Positions 1-11,000 of a stretch of DNA of 64,000 bases are shown piece by piece. The stretch spans positions 90,146,240-90,210,239 of the forward strand of contig CAMTDV010000023.1 in assembly GCA_947069175.1 (NCBI GenBank), read 5' to 3'. How positions within the stretch are numbered: the first letter of the stretch is position 1; each line of letters starts with the position of its first letter. Below the pieces are notes generated by a model that saw only the letters and a program-made list of their open reading frames with translations, was not told the origin of the DNA and searched no databases. The DNA is from Scalesia atractyloides (taxonomy: Eukaryota > Streptophyta > Magnoliopsida > Asterales > Asteraceae). Position numbers and translations under genes: made by a program.

Positions 1-115
1 CCATCAAGGCATAGGGTGCAATAAATGGTCATATACATATAAAAATATACCAAACCCAGAAAGTACTATAAGTGACAACCATCAATGCATATAGTTAAAA
101 CTTACACTACTGCAG

Positions 116-1485
116 GTACTTGGATCAGCTAGGGATGTCATCTATATACGACACAAAAACATACTGCAGACAATCTTTGATAGGAGGAAACTATGGCTTA
201 CTAAATACTACTACCTTTGAGCCAAATCCAGACTACTACAGGTTCATAAATCATAATAAACTTTGACTTTTCGGGTCAAACCATTTAATAATCATAACCC
301 AAATGGGATTTGGTTCATTTCTGACCAGCGCGCTTCTTTGGCACCGGTTAATGGGGAAAAAAGTTCTATCAACAAGATTTTTAGGCACCAAGAAAATACG
401 CGCTTTTGTACATTGTGCCAAAGAATCGGTAAGTTTGCCACAACACAGAGGTGAAAATTTAGACCATTTATGTTTTAAGAGGTTGGTTTGGGTTGTGTTT
501 TATATCAAATGGCCAAATAATAATAACAAATGGATCACCCTAGTAAAAGTATAACAATAACAATAATAATTATAATAGTTAGCTGAAAGGTGAACCAGTT
601 AATTAGAGTTACCTAAAGTCTACTTCTGAGGCATGCAACTTTCTAACTCGTTTTATTTGAAAAACGTATTCTACTGATGTAATAAACTGATAATAGTGTT
701 TTGTAATTGCAATTAAGGCATTATCTATTTATCGGAAAAATGAGAAAGCCCAACATGTTCTCAAACCATTTCATAAACTCTAGCTCCAAAGCTTAGTGAC
801 TCAGTATTAGTTGTGTTTTATCTCAAATGTGTGAAAACAAAAATAGCTAAAAAAATGAAACTGTCTAATGGGTTGAGCATTCCAAGTCATGTTATTTTTT
901 GAAGTTTCGATTGTTTTTTTACATTTATGTAGTCACATTTAACACATTAACTATCTATCGAAATGCAAAATTGAAAAAAAAAACGTTTGTGGCCAAACCC
1001 AAGCTAGCCTGTTTCGACGTATACTATAAAGTGTCCAGTTCCCATATTGCCACTCCCACCAACCCGAATTGTGACTCTTTGATCTGATATTGCAGAAGGG
1101 AGTAACGATATTACTGATGAATCTAGGCAATAGCACCACTGTAAATGTAAAATTGTCAGTTAACAGTATTTGGAGGCTACACAAACACAGGCCTCATACA
1201 CACCATCAGCATGAAACAAAGCATTCTGATTCAGAGTCGAAACATACAAAGATGGGCGTAACAAGAAAACGAACACGAGCAGAATATCATTTGACCTCAA
1301 AAGATGGAAACCTTCACAGTAAAGTGATGATGTTGAATGGTAAAGAATTGAGAGTAAATTCATATGGTGAGATACCATCATTGAAGCCTTTATATGTGAA
1401 TTCTTCAAAGCCCATAAGTGTACATCCTTATTCTATTGTATTTGCACATATCCCACATTTTGCATTGTATGCCTGCAATAGTTAG
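116..1485 (+). CDS. Heparanase-like protein (GH79), 3' part: last three exons
   Basis: Three exons join in frame: 116-241, 329-428 and 1096-1485, with AG acceptors and GT donors at each visible boundary and the stop at 1483-1485. The visible part encodes about 204 residues; the start and earlier exons lie left of the window. Recognisable stretches are YLDQLGMSS and QSLIGGNYGLLN (exon 1), ALLWHRLMGKKVLST (exon 2), and AEYHLTSKDGNL then YVNSSKPISVHPYSIVF (exon 3). These match the C-terminal third of plant heparanase-like proteins, secreted or vacuolar GH79 beta-glucuronidases, including the beta-sandwich end. The catalytic glutamates would be in upstream exons. No stop or frameshift is seen, so the gene may be functional. 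Oddity: retrotransposon A begins 23 bp after the stop, in the same orientation, so the native 3' UTR is displaced by about 21 kb. Family call is from memory of the motif pattern; exon joins are read directly. Confidence 0.85.
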
Positions 1486-1774
1486 GTAGGAGAATACATG
1501 GGGTCTATTGTAACATTTGTGTAAATCGGGTTTCGAAAACCCGCCCCAATTTATCAATCAAAGTATATTCTTTCACGACGTTCGGTTATTCTTTTATTGT
1601 TTACAATATTTCAATATTTTATATACATATAATAATAAAAATCAATGTTTAAAAATAAGATAATAATTAAAGTTTAATGAAATAATGTAATAATTAATCA
1701 GTTAAATATTAAATACTTATATCCAATAAGTGATTTAATTTAAAATAGGCAAAATAAATAAAAATTCAAAAAAA

Positions 1775-1850
1775 GGGTGAACCGGGATCGAACCTGGGTT
1801 CCCCGGGTAACACACACACCACAAACACCACTGCGATACACACACGAGTT
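1775..1850 (-). other. Antisense tRNA-like module in LTR A (5' copy)
   Basis: Read on the minus strand, it has an A-box-like stretch ATCGCAGTGG and a perfect B box GGTTCGATCCC, then a run of seven T just past the B-box side (plus-strand A run near 1768-1774). It sits 266 bp inside the LTR. The same position in the LTRs of C, D and E holds an antisense module too. The acceptor stem is not preserved, so this is not a normal tRNA gene. Confidence 0.6.
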
Positions 1851-2055
1851 GTGTTAAGTTTGGATTATTATTACACTAATACTGAGACTAAGATGAAACC
1901 TGCAACCATGACCGCAATCAAAGACGCGCCTTTCCTTTTTCTTTCGAATCTCCGTGACAACTAGCAGCGTGTATTTTCGGCAGACTCTAATCTCGCAGGC
2001 TGTCAATTACCAATCACTGAATGTGATTTCCAAAAATCGAAACCCAACTCACCTC

Positions 2056-2063
2056 TATAAATA
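2056..2063 (+). promoter_or_regulatory. Predicted TATA box of LTR A
   Basis: TATAAATA in a C-rich surround, followed after ~10 bp by a pyrimidine-rich stretch. The 3' LTR keeps it at 21088. It is the best candidate Pol II core promoter in this LTR. Confidence 0.6.
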
Positions 2064-2387
2064 TCGAATGCAACCCCCTTCCAGAAATCGCTCGCTACCA
2101 TCTACACTACCTGCATTTGTCCCTCTACTCAATACTTTCCCCCTGCTCACCGGAAAAACAGAGGCAATCATCGAAATTCAGTCACCGAAAATCATGGTTC
2201 TTCATCTCTGTCCTACGGTAGACCTCTACATCCTTTCTTTTAGTTCTATTCAATTAAGCTTTATGTTCATGCTATTAGAGTAGGAGGAAGTGGTTTGGTT
2301 CGGGCGGGAACAAGTTCGGGTGAAATTTAGAATGAAGAAGATGAAGTGCAGCGTGTGGTTTTGTATATTATGAATCGGTTTACAACC

Positions 2388-2780
2388 GGGTTAAGCACCC
2401 TGCCCAACTGGTTGGGCCGGGTGCAAACCAAACACAAGGTCGCCGGTTCGAATCTGAGCATACACGCCAGCCTGACCATTTTAGAAACTTTTTAAAATAA
2501 CCATTCTGTACTAAGCTTATGTGTGTATAAAATTAATTAAAAACCAAATCATGTTGGTTGGGCTGGGTGCGAAAAGCATAACAGGTCACGGGTTCGAGAC
2601 CTCTGGCACACTCCGGTTCAACATCCATCCAAAACTTTTAAATAAATTAATTTCTGAAATAAGCTAAATAGTGTATTAATATAATTAAAATCAGGTTTCT
2701 TTCGGGTTAGACACGTAGCTCAGTTGGAAGAGCTGCGTACACGCAACCGAGAGGTCCCGGGTTCGAGACTCAACGCATGC
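2388..2780 (+). other. Array of three sense tRNA-like modules in LTR A (5' copy)
   Basis: Modules lie at about 2388-2470, 2552-2613 and 2704-2780. Modules 1 and 2 have a GC-rich hairpin at the D-arm position (stem CACCC...GGGTG in module 1; the 5' side of module 2 is partly lost in this copy). Their B boxes are GGTTCGAATCT (2445) and GGTTCGAGACC (2591). Module 3 has a consensus A box TAGCTCAGTTGG (2716-2727) and B box GGTTCGAGACT (2760-2770), exactly 44 nt apart as in ordinary tRNAs. Each is followed by a T-run (TTTTT near 2488, TTTT near 2636, T10 near 2831) that would serve as a Pol III terminator. The modules are related to each other and to those in C, D and E. Confidence 0.65.
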
Positions 2781-3797
2781 ATGCCAAAAACTAGTCGAAC
2801 CGGTCTGGCATAAAGCCTGTTAGACTGACAGTTTTTTTTTATTTTATTTTACTTTTACTTTATTTTATTTATTTTAATTCATTAACTTATTCTATGGTTT
2901 ATATTAAAAAGAAAAGTTATTAAATGCCTAAAAATATATCCTTTCAAAGGGCTTAATTATATCAATAAAAATCATAAAATTAACTTAAAAATCTAAACAA
3001 AGGTTTTTAACCAAAATATTTTATCGAGTTATCGCGTTATTATTTTAGGTTAGTACTTCTTCATCGGTTAAAATCCGCAATTCGTGCGCTCTCATTTCCA
3101 CTCAAGAATACGCACCCAATGTGAGTGAATCTCTACAAATTCCCGTTTTAATCACGTTTTGGGGTAATGTGTCGTATCACTTCTTTATTTTATTTAACAT
3201 TTTTGCTAATATCATTTCGTGATCAAATGTGTCTTGCTTGTAGTGTGGTTTATATGTGGATACATTTTATCATTTCAGTGCACTCATTTCATTAGGCCCG
3301 TCAGTTCCTCGTAGGATACGGGTTGAGCATCAGGTGCCTCATTAGATCGGCTCCGTTAGGTTGAGCCTTGATCTCAGATACATCATCATTCATGTCATAT
3401 ATTCATTCAATGTGATTTGTGATTTGTTACATTATACATTTGTTCACATGTGATTATGCACAATCTTATTTAAACAACGATAAAATTGATTTACTTAAAT
3501 GTTTAATCAAGGTTCACTCGCCAACTTTTGTTGACCCAAAATTTCCTCTGTTTTACGCATGATACAGGTGATCAAGTTGAGGAAAGAAACACCTAGGATG
3601 GCCTAGAAGAATAAACAAGTTATTTCGTTGGAACAAGCATTTAGATTATTATTTGTGTTTGTATGAAATTTTGTTGGATATTTAAATTTTAATTTGAATT
3701 TAATAAATATGAAACTTCTTAGTAAATATCATGAGCTTTGGTGATAACCCAATCATGCCCCAACTTCTATTCCGCTGCGGGTCGGGGTGTGACAGAT

Positions 3798-3809
3798 TTG
3801 TATTAGAGC
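3798..3809 (+). other. Primer binding site of element A (degenerate, initiator Met-tRNA)
   Basis: TTGTATTAGAGC begins 3 nt after the LTR. Intact relatives B, C and E have TGGTATCAGAGC, complementary to the 3' end of initiator Met-tRNA, so A differs at two positions. Confidence 0.75.
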
Positions 3810-4114
3810 TTGTGACTATAGGGATATAGGATAGGTTGAACCTTAGAGCCTATAATATAGTTTATTAGAACTTTAAATTGTTTATGTGTTACATGCAAAA
3901 TTCATGATGTTTATATGTTTCATGTTTATTTTCACACACAACATTATGCAAGCACTCTCACAAGTACATGTTAATATGCAATGCTCATCATAGTTCATAT
4001 CCTCATAACATTTTATATCTATGAAAGCACACACCTCACGATTTCACAATTTCCGTGTTTTCTTTTCAAAGCTTTTTGCAATGTTTTCATGTTTTTCAAA
4101 TCACATCAAAGTGA

Positions 4115-4340
4115 GTTTTCACAACGGGCATGTAGTAACTGGAAGGGTACGAGTACCGGTAGTCGGAACGTCCTATCTAGGCATGGCATTCGTATAAATC
4201 CAAAATAAAGGACCAATTTGCCTACCTGGGGACTAACGATGAGAGTACGAAGGACCTATTAGGCCAAAGCATGCTATACCAAACGTCGTGTGAGCTAACC
4301 CCACTTTGAGTTGTCATTGTGTCTACACCTGGACACCCTC
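4115..4340 (+). other. Conserved leader block of element A
   Basis: Non-coding leader between PBS and gag. It contains ACGGGCATGTAGTAACTGG, then CCGGTAGTCGGAACGTCC, GATGAGAGTACGA and TATTAGGCCAAAGCATG. The same ordered blocks occur in C (about 32785-33005) and, inverted, in E (about 54900-55115); B keeps a shorter version (7753-7830). Conservation across diverged elements, including the pol-less E, suggests an RNA packaging or dimerisation signal or another leader function. That role is inferred. Confidence 0.6.
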
Positions 4341-5052
4341 CGACCTTACATCTCGCAATCATGTTTTATGATTTTCATTCGGGTGATGCGAGTGTTAACC
4401 AGCCGACACCAATGTGAACCCTACTGTAACGCTCCGCGTTTCTATACTTTCTGTATTTGGAAACCTTGTATCGTACTTCTATTTTTAGTAAGCGTTGTAT
4501 CTTGTATTCGTCTTTCGTTGTAAATGTTGTAAACCGAGACTTGGATTGTAATGAGAAACTCGTATTTTATCCATATTATGTTAATCATAGTCCTGTTACA
4601 CTTATACTTGTTCATACTTTAAACGTGTAAACATATTCGTGGTACTCTCAATCGTAAACGTGTGATAACTCGCAAACTTGGTTTGTATTGCGTAAACGAG
4701 ACTCAAACGTGAAACTTGTAATCGTTAAACTAAATTCGTTACGAAAATATAATTACCTATTCATTTATTAAGTTAATTAATTAAATTAATTAATTAATTA
4801 ATTAAATTAGTTAATAAAATTAATTAATTTCTTTTTACAAAAAATTAAAATGCTAATTTATATAAAATATATAATATATATATATATAACATTTTGAATT
4901 TAAATGTTAATATATATCTTCTTTAATAAAGTCCAAGGTTTAAAGTGTAATTATTGGATTCTTGAACTTCAGGGGCCTTTCCTGCCAATTGTGAAACTGA
5001 ATTATTGAGTTTTGATTAAAAATAAAAAGAAAATAATAATAATCAAACAAAA

Positions 5053-5124
5053 CCGGATCCGCGGGACTCGAACCCGGGACCTCCGGTTCACATGCAAGCG
5101 CCTTAACCACTCTGCCACTCCCAT
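5053..5124 (-). other. Antisense tRNA-like module in LTR B (5' copy)
   Basis: On the minus strand the A box TGGCAGAGTGG (5107-5117) continues into TTAAGGCG, as in Ser/Leu-type tRNAs. The B box is GGTTCGAGTCC (5064-5074). The A-to-B distance is 43 nt and a TTTT follows. No convincing acceptor stem can be paired, so this is tRNA-derived rather than a working tRNA gene. Confidence 0.65.
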
Positions 5125-5297
5125 CAATCTGAAGTAACCCGGGAACAAAAGCCTTATATGCTTTGTTCCCGGTCGAGCTGAAAGGCAACAAAGCGCGGAC
5201 AGCAGCCCTTTTGGGCGGGTTTTTTTTTTATTTTTTTGTGTTTTTGAGGCCTTTAATACTCACTTAAACCCCACCTAACTAACCCTAATCCTTCCCC

Positions 5298-5304
5298 TAT
5301 AAAA
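5298..5304 (+). promoter_or_regulatory. Predicted TATA box of LTR B
   Basis: TATAAAA in the context CCCCTATAAAACCCACC, followed about 40 bp later by CT-rich leader sequence. The 3' LTR copy is at 13719. Confidence 0.7.
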
Positions 5305-7216
5305 CCCACCTCTAATCCAAGCATTTTTACACTTTAATCTCTCTCAAATCACTCTCAAATCACCTCAAGATTCTTGCAACATCAGATTTTCGAGCAGATT
5401 GTATACCTCTTACTAAAGTGAGTGTAACTCACTCATTTCTTAATGAAATCACTCCATTCTTTTTCCTACTTGCTTGGATAAACTTTGGGTTGAATTCCTA
5501 GGTTTCTCCATGGAGAATCCAGACCTGGAAATGCCCCAAAATGTCCACAAACTTTCTGTTTTGTCTAAACTTTTATCAAACTTGTGTTTTAACTTCAACA
5601 AACTTGTGTTCTTGTGCTTACAATCAAGCTTATGATTAGTAAAGCCTAACCAAGCTTGTTAACATGAACTAAGGGCTGTTTTAACACCCTAAACTTTCTG
5701 TTTTTGAAGAGCATTGAGCTCACAAGTGATGCAAGTTCTTAAACTTGTTCATGTGTGTCCACCAAGGAAGCTTGGGCTATCCTAACTTGAGACCACACAT
5801 CACTTGATGATTTTTCATCAAGATCCCAAGATAGTTTGCTAGACTTAAAGTGTCACAACCCCACAAAGCCGTTGACGATTCTCCTCGTGTGCTCGTCGGG
5901 TTGTTGAATACTTGGCTACTTGGTATCTAGATGACACCTTATCATTCTTGTCTTTACATTCTTGTTTAGTATATAGTTCTTGTACCCTCCTTGTTACCAA
6001 TGGTAACTTGTGTAGTGGTGAACATAATCCGAGGTTCAAAGTGGATGGTTTAACCTCCCACCTCATACTTGACATACATGACACTAGAGGTTACAAAGTG
6101 GATGGTTCATCCTCCCACCTCCTACATGATTATAATGATATATATATAACTATATTATAATTCTAAAACCGAAACCTTGATAATGAACTTATAATCACCT
6201 ATCAAGTTATTAAGTTTAACACAAAAGTATGTAATTCCTTGTCACGATTCTAATAGGCCCCGAACCTATGAAATCACACCCAAACTCGTAAGAGTTACTA
6301 TAGTGTCAAGAACGAGTGTTACATCTTAGTGAATACTTTCGTATCATAATAATTTATCAAACATATTTTTTTATCATGCTCGAATACTCCTAATCTCCCG
6401 TTGAAACTCTATACTCATACGCCTCATTTCCTCTTGTAGGATAATTCGGCGTCATCCTCGAACCAACGTCTTCACGGTTGTCAAGTGTAGAAAAGACTTA
6501 GCAAAACCGTGAGTACACTCGACCCACATTTGTTTATATCACTTTTTGGGTGTAACAGGTTTCCATATACAAAAATCACAAACACTTAAACTTTATGAAA
6601 CGACAAACAATCCTATACACATGACTACTTGAATCGTATACTTGTTGCTTGTCTGGGGATAAACGTTGTGCTATGCTTTAGTCATTAACTATTTTTTAGC
6701 CTTTGTTTGACATGCTTAGCGCTATAGGAATTCACGCATCCACCTCCATCGTGTTATTCGTGAGGTCATGTTAAAACATCGTGATTGCGTTACGGGTTTG
6801 ATTATTAGCATTGCATGCCTTGATATTGCTCTTGTATAGATTTAGTTGCCATGAGGATTGTTAAAACTTTATTCGTATATGTATGCTATGCTTAAACTTG
6901 TGTACTCGCCTTTGCTTTTGCATTGACTTTATTTTAAAACATGTTACAGGTTGAAGGAGATGACGCTATGAAAACAATATAGCAAGGACTAGATACACAC
7001 AAATTAGACGTTAGGTTTAATGTCGACGTATCAATTTTGTTATGACTTTGCAAATGTTAGGTGTTTCTTTGTTTTGTTACATTGATGTATTTGACAATTC
7101 TTATGAAATGAAATATGGTTTAACTAATTATTGTCACTTAATAATGTTGTGAGCAATGAGCAATCTCGTTTTCGTCTCATCCCGATGTTTCCGCCATCGG
7201 TTGGGGTGTTACAGAT

Positions 7217-7228
7217 TGGTATCAGAGC
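7217..7228 (+). other. Primer binding site of element B (initiator Met-tRNA)
   Basis: TGGTATCAGAGC, 3 nt after the 5' LTR, is a perfect 12-nt complement to the 3' end of plant initiator Met-tRNA. Confidence 0.9.
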
Positions 7229-8234
7229 CATAACTATAGGGAATTAGGTAGAATTGCCATGTTCGACCTAGTCTATAGTTCTAAGTACCCGTTGTGGCCA
7301 TTCTTGATTATGCTTAAAACTTTATGCTTCCTACTTTGCTTCTCTCTTTCCTTTTGGTCTTAATACATATACATGGTGTCTTCCTAAGACACTTTTACAC
7401 AATACACGTTTGGACGCTTGAAGACACTCGTAATATAAACGAGACGACTTCACTAAAATAGGTGTGAAAACCGCAATTTGGTGAACGACTCTCAATCCGC
7501 TATACTTATTCTTTTTGCACGCAACTATGCCATCGAGTTAGGAGTGAAATCCAAACCTTGATGGAAAATTTCCAACTCAAAACTCTAGTGGACCCTTACC
7601 AACGAATCGGAATTTGCTCTTCGTTTGGTAAGTACCAACCACACTTAGGGTACAAAATCGTCAAGTTAGGGGTGAAACCCGCACCTTGTCGATTAAGTCC
7701 CATTCCTTGATTTTCGCTCTCGCCAAAGTCTCGATTTTCCGATCGGTTAGAGACGTGTAGTAACTGGAAGGGTAAAATGTCGTTAGTCGCTTATCGATGA
7801 GAGCATTTTACCTATAGGCCAAAGCACGTTTCTCTAATTCGAGAAGATCTTCGATTCACTTTGGAATTGTCGACGATTCTCTACCCGAATCATTCCCATG
7901 TTTTACGAGCCTATTCTTTTTATGTGACTCAAATTTTATGTGTTTTGATACTTGTTACCTCGTTCATTTCAAACCGTTACACACTCGCACGTTTATCGCA
8001 ATCAAAAACAATACTAATCCCCGTGAACAAACTAAATTTATACTCTTTATTTGTATTCATACGTGAGTATACATGTTATACTTGTTGAACTCATGCAAAC
8101 CATGTGAACCATACTTGATGAACATATGCTTCTTATGTGAAACTTATGCGAATTTTATTAATACTCATGCATGCAAAACCTATTTTCTTTATTACAATCA
8201 AGTCTCATGCTTTTGTCTTGTTTACAACCTCTAG
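7229..8234 (+). other. Untranslated leader of element B
   Basis: About 1 kb between PBS and the gag ATG, with no credible gene. It includes GTAGTAACTGGAAGGGTAAA (7757 on). GGTAAAATG there can pair with CATTTTACC (about 7804-7812), and TAGGCCAAAGCACG follows. This is the short version of the leader block conserved in A, C and E. Confidence 0.6.
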
Positions 8235-9394
8235 ATGCCTCCTTTCCGTAACACGTTAAACCGCCTCAAGAAGTCCAAGAAGACGGATTCCCAGAAGGAA
8301 TCCAACAACGAGGACTCAATATCGAAGCAAGAACTGATTGGACTCGTTTTGGAGCAAATGGCCGGGCAATTGGCTAAGATCATACCCGACATTGTTAGCC
8401 AAATCCACACCATACACGCCGAAGCCACACCTAAATCATCCGCTGATTCCAAACCTGATACCCCCAAACCATCTTACCAATTCAAGCATTTCATGGCTTG
8501 TAAACCAGTGGAATTCACTGGCATGGACGGTGTTACCGCCATGATCAATTGGTTTGATTCAATGGAGCTTATCTTCCTTCAGGGCGGCTGCCCTGAGGAA
8601 CTCCGAACCCTTAATGCCACCGGGGTCTTCCGCAAGAGAGCCCTCGAGTGGTGGACCACCGAACGAAACACCGTGGAAACGAAGCAGCCCATGCGATGAC
8701 TTGGGAAGAGCTTAAGGAGCTCATGAAGGAGCAATTCTGTCCTCCCCATGAGACCCGGAAACTTGAAAACGAGTTCTGGAATCTCACACAACAGGGGAGC
8801 GATGCTGAAGGATTGATTGCGCGCTTTAAACAGTTAAGTATCATTTGCCCTGGGCAGGTCGATACTGTTCCCAAGTCAATCGCCAAGCTCATCCGTTGCC
8901 TCTCACCGGTGATCATGAACCATGTAGCCGCAGCCAACCCGAAAACCCTCGAGGAAGCCTATGCCATAACTCTCCAACTCAACCATAACTGCATCCTTCA
9001 GGGGGCCTACGACAAGGTCCCTACGAAGCATGCGCACCAAGCCATAGCCAACACCACCGAATCACCTACCCCTCCAGCCAGGAAGCCCCACAACAAGAAC
9101 AAGAAGCGGAAGGCTTCTTCTCAAAACAATGCTGTCGTCACCCCGCCTACCCAAAACACCCACCAACCTGGACAAGGTTACATTGGCTATCACCCCAAGT
9201 GTACCACTTGCAACTACCATCACCCTGTTGGCACCTCATGCCGAAAATGTGCCAACTGTAATAGGTTGGGACACCTCTCCAACTACGTCGCCTACCCCAG
9301 AACCAGCAAACCCAAGCCCTTTTACCCAATCCTAACTCAAACCGCCAAACCCAAGCTACACCTGGTCGAACCTGCTTCAATTGTGGGATCCTAA
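8235..9394 (+). pseudogene. Element B gag (frameshifted)
   Basis: Encodes the capsid/nucleocapsid polyprotein that forms virus-like particles in the cytoplasm. Frame one starts at ATG 8235 and runs to 8699. The matching frame continues from about 8675 to 9394, so one single-base frameshift separates them. Visible parts are a basic N-terminus, the retrotransposon gag core (FMACKPVEFTG, then ALEWWTTE and MTWEELKELMKEQFCPP), and a C-terminal Cys/His region (CTTCNYHHP, CANCNRLGHLSNYV). In the CCHC knuckle the last Cys is replaced by Tyr. A second knuckle is split by further frame changes near 9385. Confidence 0.85.
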
Positions 9395-11000
9395 CCATTT
9401 CGCCAACGTTTGCCCGAAACGCACCAACAACCAGCAGCAACAACAAACCAAACCTGCGAAAGGACGAGCTTTGGTTCTCACCTCAGCTCAAGCCCAAAGT
9501 TCGAATGACGTCATCACTGGTACGTTCCTTGTGAACCATATCTATGCTACTTGTCTGTTTGATACTGGCGCGGATAAAAGTTTTGTATCCGTTGAATTTG
9601 AACCCTTGCTTAAGTGCGAACGAACTAAAATGGCTAATCCTTTTGCTGTCGAAGTCGCTAATGGTAAGACCATCTCCATTGACTCTGTTCTTTCTGGTTG
9701 CTCCCTAATCTTAAACAATCATAAGTTTTCCATCGACCTCATACCTATGCAAATGGGTAGCTTTGACGTCATAGTAGGCATGGACTGGCTTAAGCGAGTT
9801 CATGCTGAAGTCGTTTGTTCTGAGAAATTCATTCGTCTTCCCCTACCTCAAGGTGACTCTTTACACTTCTATGGTGAGAAACATTCTAAGGGTCTCAAGC
9901 TTATGTCATGCATCGAAGAGAACAAGTACTTGCGTAAGGAGTACTTTGCCTTTCTCGCCCACGTTGTGGAAAAGAAAGACAAAGGTCCTAGCATAAGTGA
10001 TGTTCCTGTCGTTTGTGAGTTCCCTTCTGTTTTCCCCGAGGATCTCCCTGGTCCTCCGCCTCCTCGAGCTGTCGATTTTCGTATTGACCTCATTCCTGGC
10101 GCAACTCCTGTTGCGAAGGCTCCCTATCGTTTAGCACCCTCGGAGATGCAAGAGCTATCAAGCCAACTTCAAGAGCTTCTTGATAAAGGCTTTATACGCC
10201 CTAGTACTTCCCCTTGGGGCGCTCCCGTGTTGTTCGTCAAGAAGAAAGATGGGTCTTTTCGGATGTGCATTGATTATCGTGAGCTCAATAAACTTACAGT
10301 AAAAAACCGATACCCACTTCCTCGTATTGACGATCTCTTCGATCAATTGCAAGGCGCGAAGTGCTTTTCAAAGGTTGATCTCCGTTCTGGCTATCATCAA
10401 CTTCGGGTTCTGGAGGAAGATGTACCCAAAACCGCATTTCGCACACGTTATGGACACTACGAGTTCGTGGTCATGCCTTTTGGTTTGACCAACGCTCCTG
10501 CAGTGTTTATGGATCTTATGAACCGTGTGTGTAAGCCTTTTCTCGATCATTTCGTCATTGTATTCATCGACGATATCCTAATCTACTCTAAGACGAAAGA
10601 AGAACATGGACGACATTTACGTCTTATTCTTCAGCTTTTGCAAACTGAACGTCTGTATGCCAAATTCTCCAAGTGTGAATTTTGGCTAAAAGAGGTTCAA
10701 TTCTTAGGTCACACCGTCAATGAACTTGGTATTCATGTTGACCCTGCAAAGATAGAAGCTGTGAAGAATTGGATTGCACCTAAGTCGCCCTCCGAAATTC
10801 GTTCGTTTCTTGGCCTAGCTGGGTATTATCGCCGTTTCATCTCGAACTTCTCGAAGATTGCCGTTCCTTTGACTTCGTTGACTCAAAAAGATAAACCTTT
10901 TGTTTGGGGTCCGAACAAGAAGAATCTTTCCAAACGCTCAAGGACATGCTTTGTAATGCTCCTATTCTCACTCTCCCCGATGGGAACGACGATTTCGTAG
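9381..11000 (+). pseudogene. Element B pol part 1: protease and reverse transcriptase
   Basis: A 539-codon open stretch. It contains the end of the second zinc knuckle ([10 protein letters not shown]), a retropepsin with [10 protein letters not shown] near residue 60 and IIVGMDWL-type motif later, then RT. RT shows the chromovirus pattern [32 protein letters not shown] and the catalytic FIDD motif ([10 protein letters not shown]), and ends in the connection domain ([13 protein letters not shown]). Key catalytic residues are present. A one-base shift at about 10910 moves the following RNase H out of frame, so pol is not continuous as assembled. Confidence 0.9.

Larger units (their letters stand above)
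1509..3794 (+). repeat. 5' LTR of element A
   Basis: 2286 bp, bounded by TG...CA and matched by 20544-22866. It contains a TATA box (2056), one antisense and three sense tRNA-like modules, and a hairpin-rich end (about 3290-3380). That end includes the block from GATCGGCTC to GAGCCTTGATC, shared with the LTRs of C and D and the internal array of E. The last ~60 bp, ending in CTGCGGGTCGGGGTGTGACA, are shared almost unchanged by A, C, D and E, so their LTRs descend from a common ancestor. Confidence 0.95.
4425..7213 (+). repeat. 5' LTR of element B
   Basis: 2789 bp, TGTAACGCTC to GGGGTGTTACA. It contains an AT-rich TTAATTAA-type tract (about 4765-4890), one antisense tRNA-like module (5053-5124) and a TATA box at 5298. 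An imperfect duplicated block, AAAGTGGATGGTT...CCTCCCACCT, lies at about 6038-6066 and 6096-6122. Small open frames inside it (for example 5912-6160) recur in the 3' LTR only because the LTRs are identical; I do not treat them as genes. Confidence 0.95.

Noticed and set aside
1954..2283. 109-codon open frame repeated at 20986-21315
   Set aside because: It lies inside LTR A and recurs only because the LTRs are copies. It spans the TATA box and has no recognisable motif.
2388..2780. tRNA-derived SINE insertions
   Set aside because: No poly-A or SINE tail and no own target duplications. Modules keep position and order in the LTRs of A, C, D and E, so they are part of the LTR.
5912..6160. 82-codon open frame repeated at 14333-14581 and its reverse-strand partner
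   Set aside because: Inside LTR B. The translation is low-complexity and follows an imperfect DNA repeat rather than a protein family.
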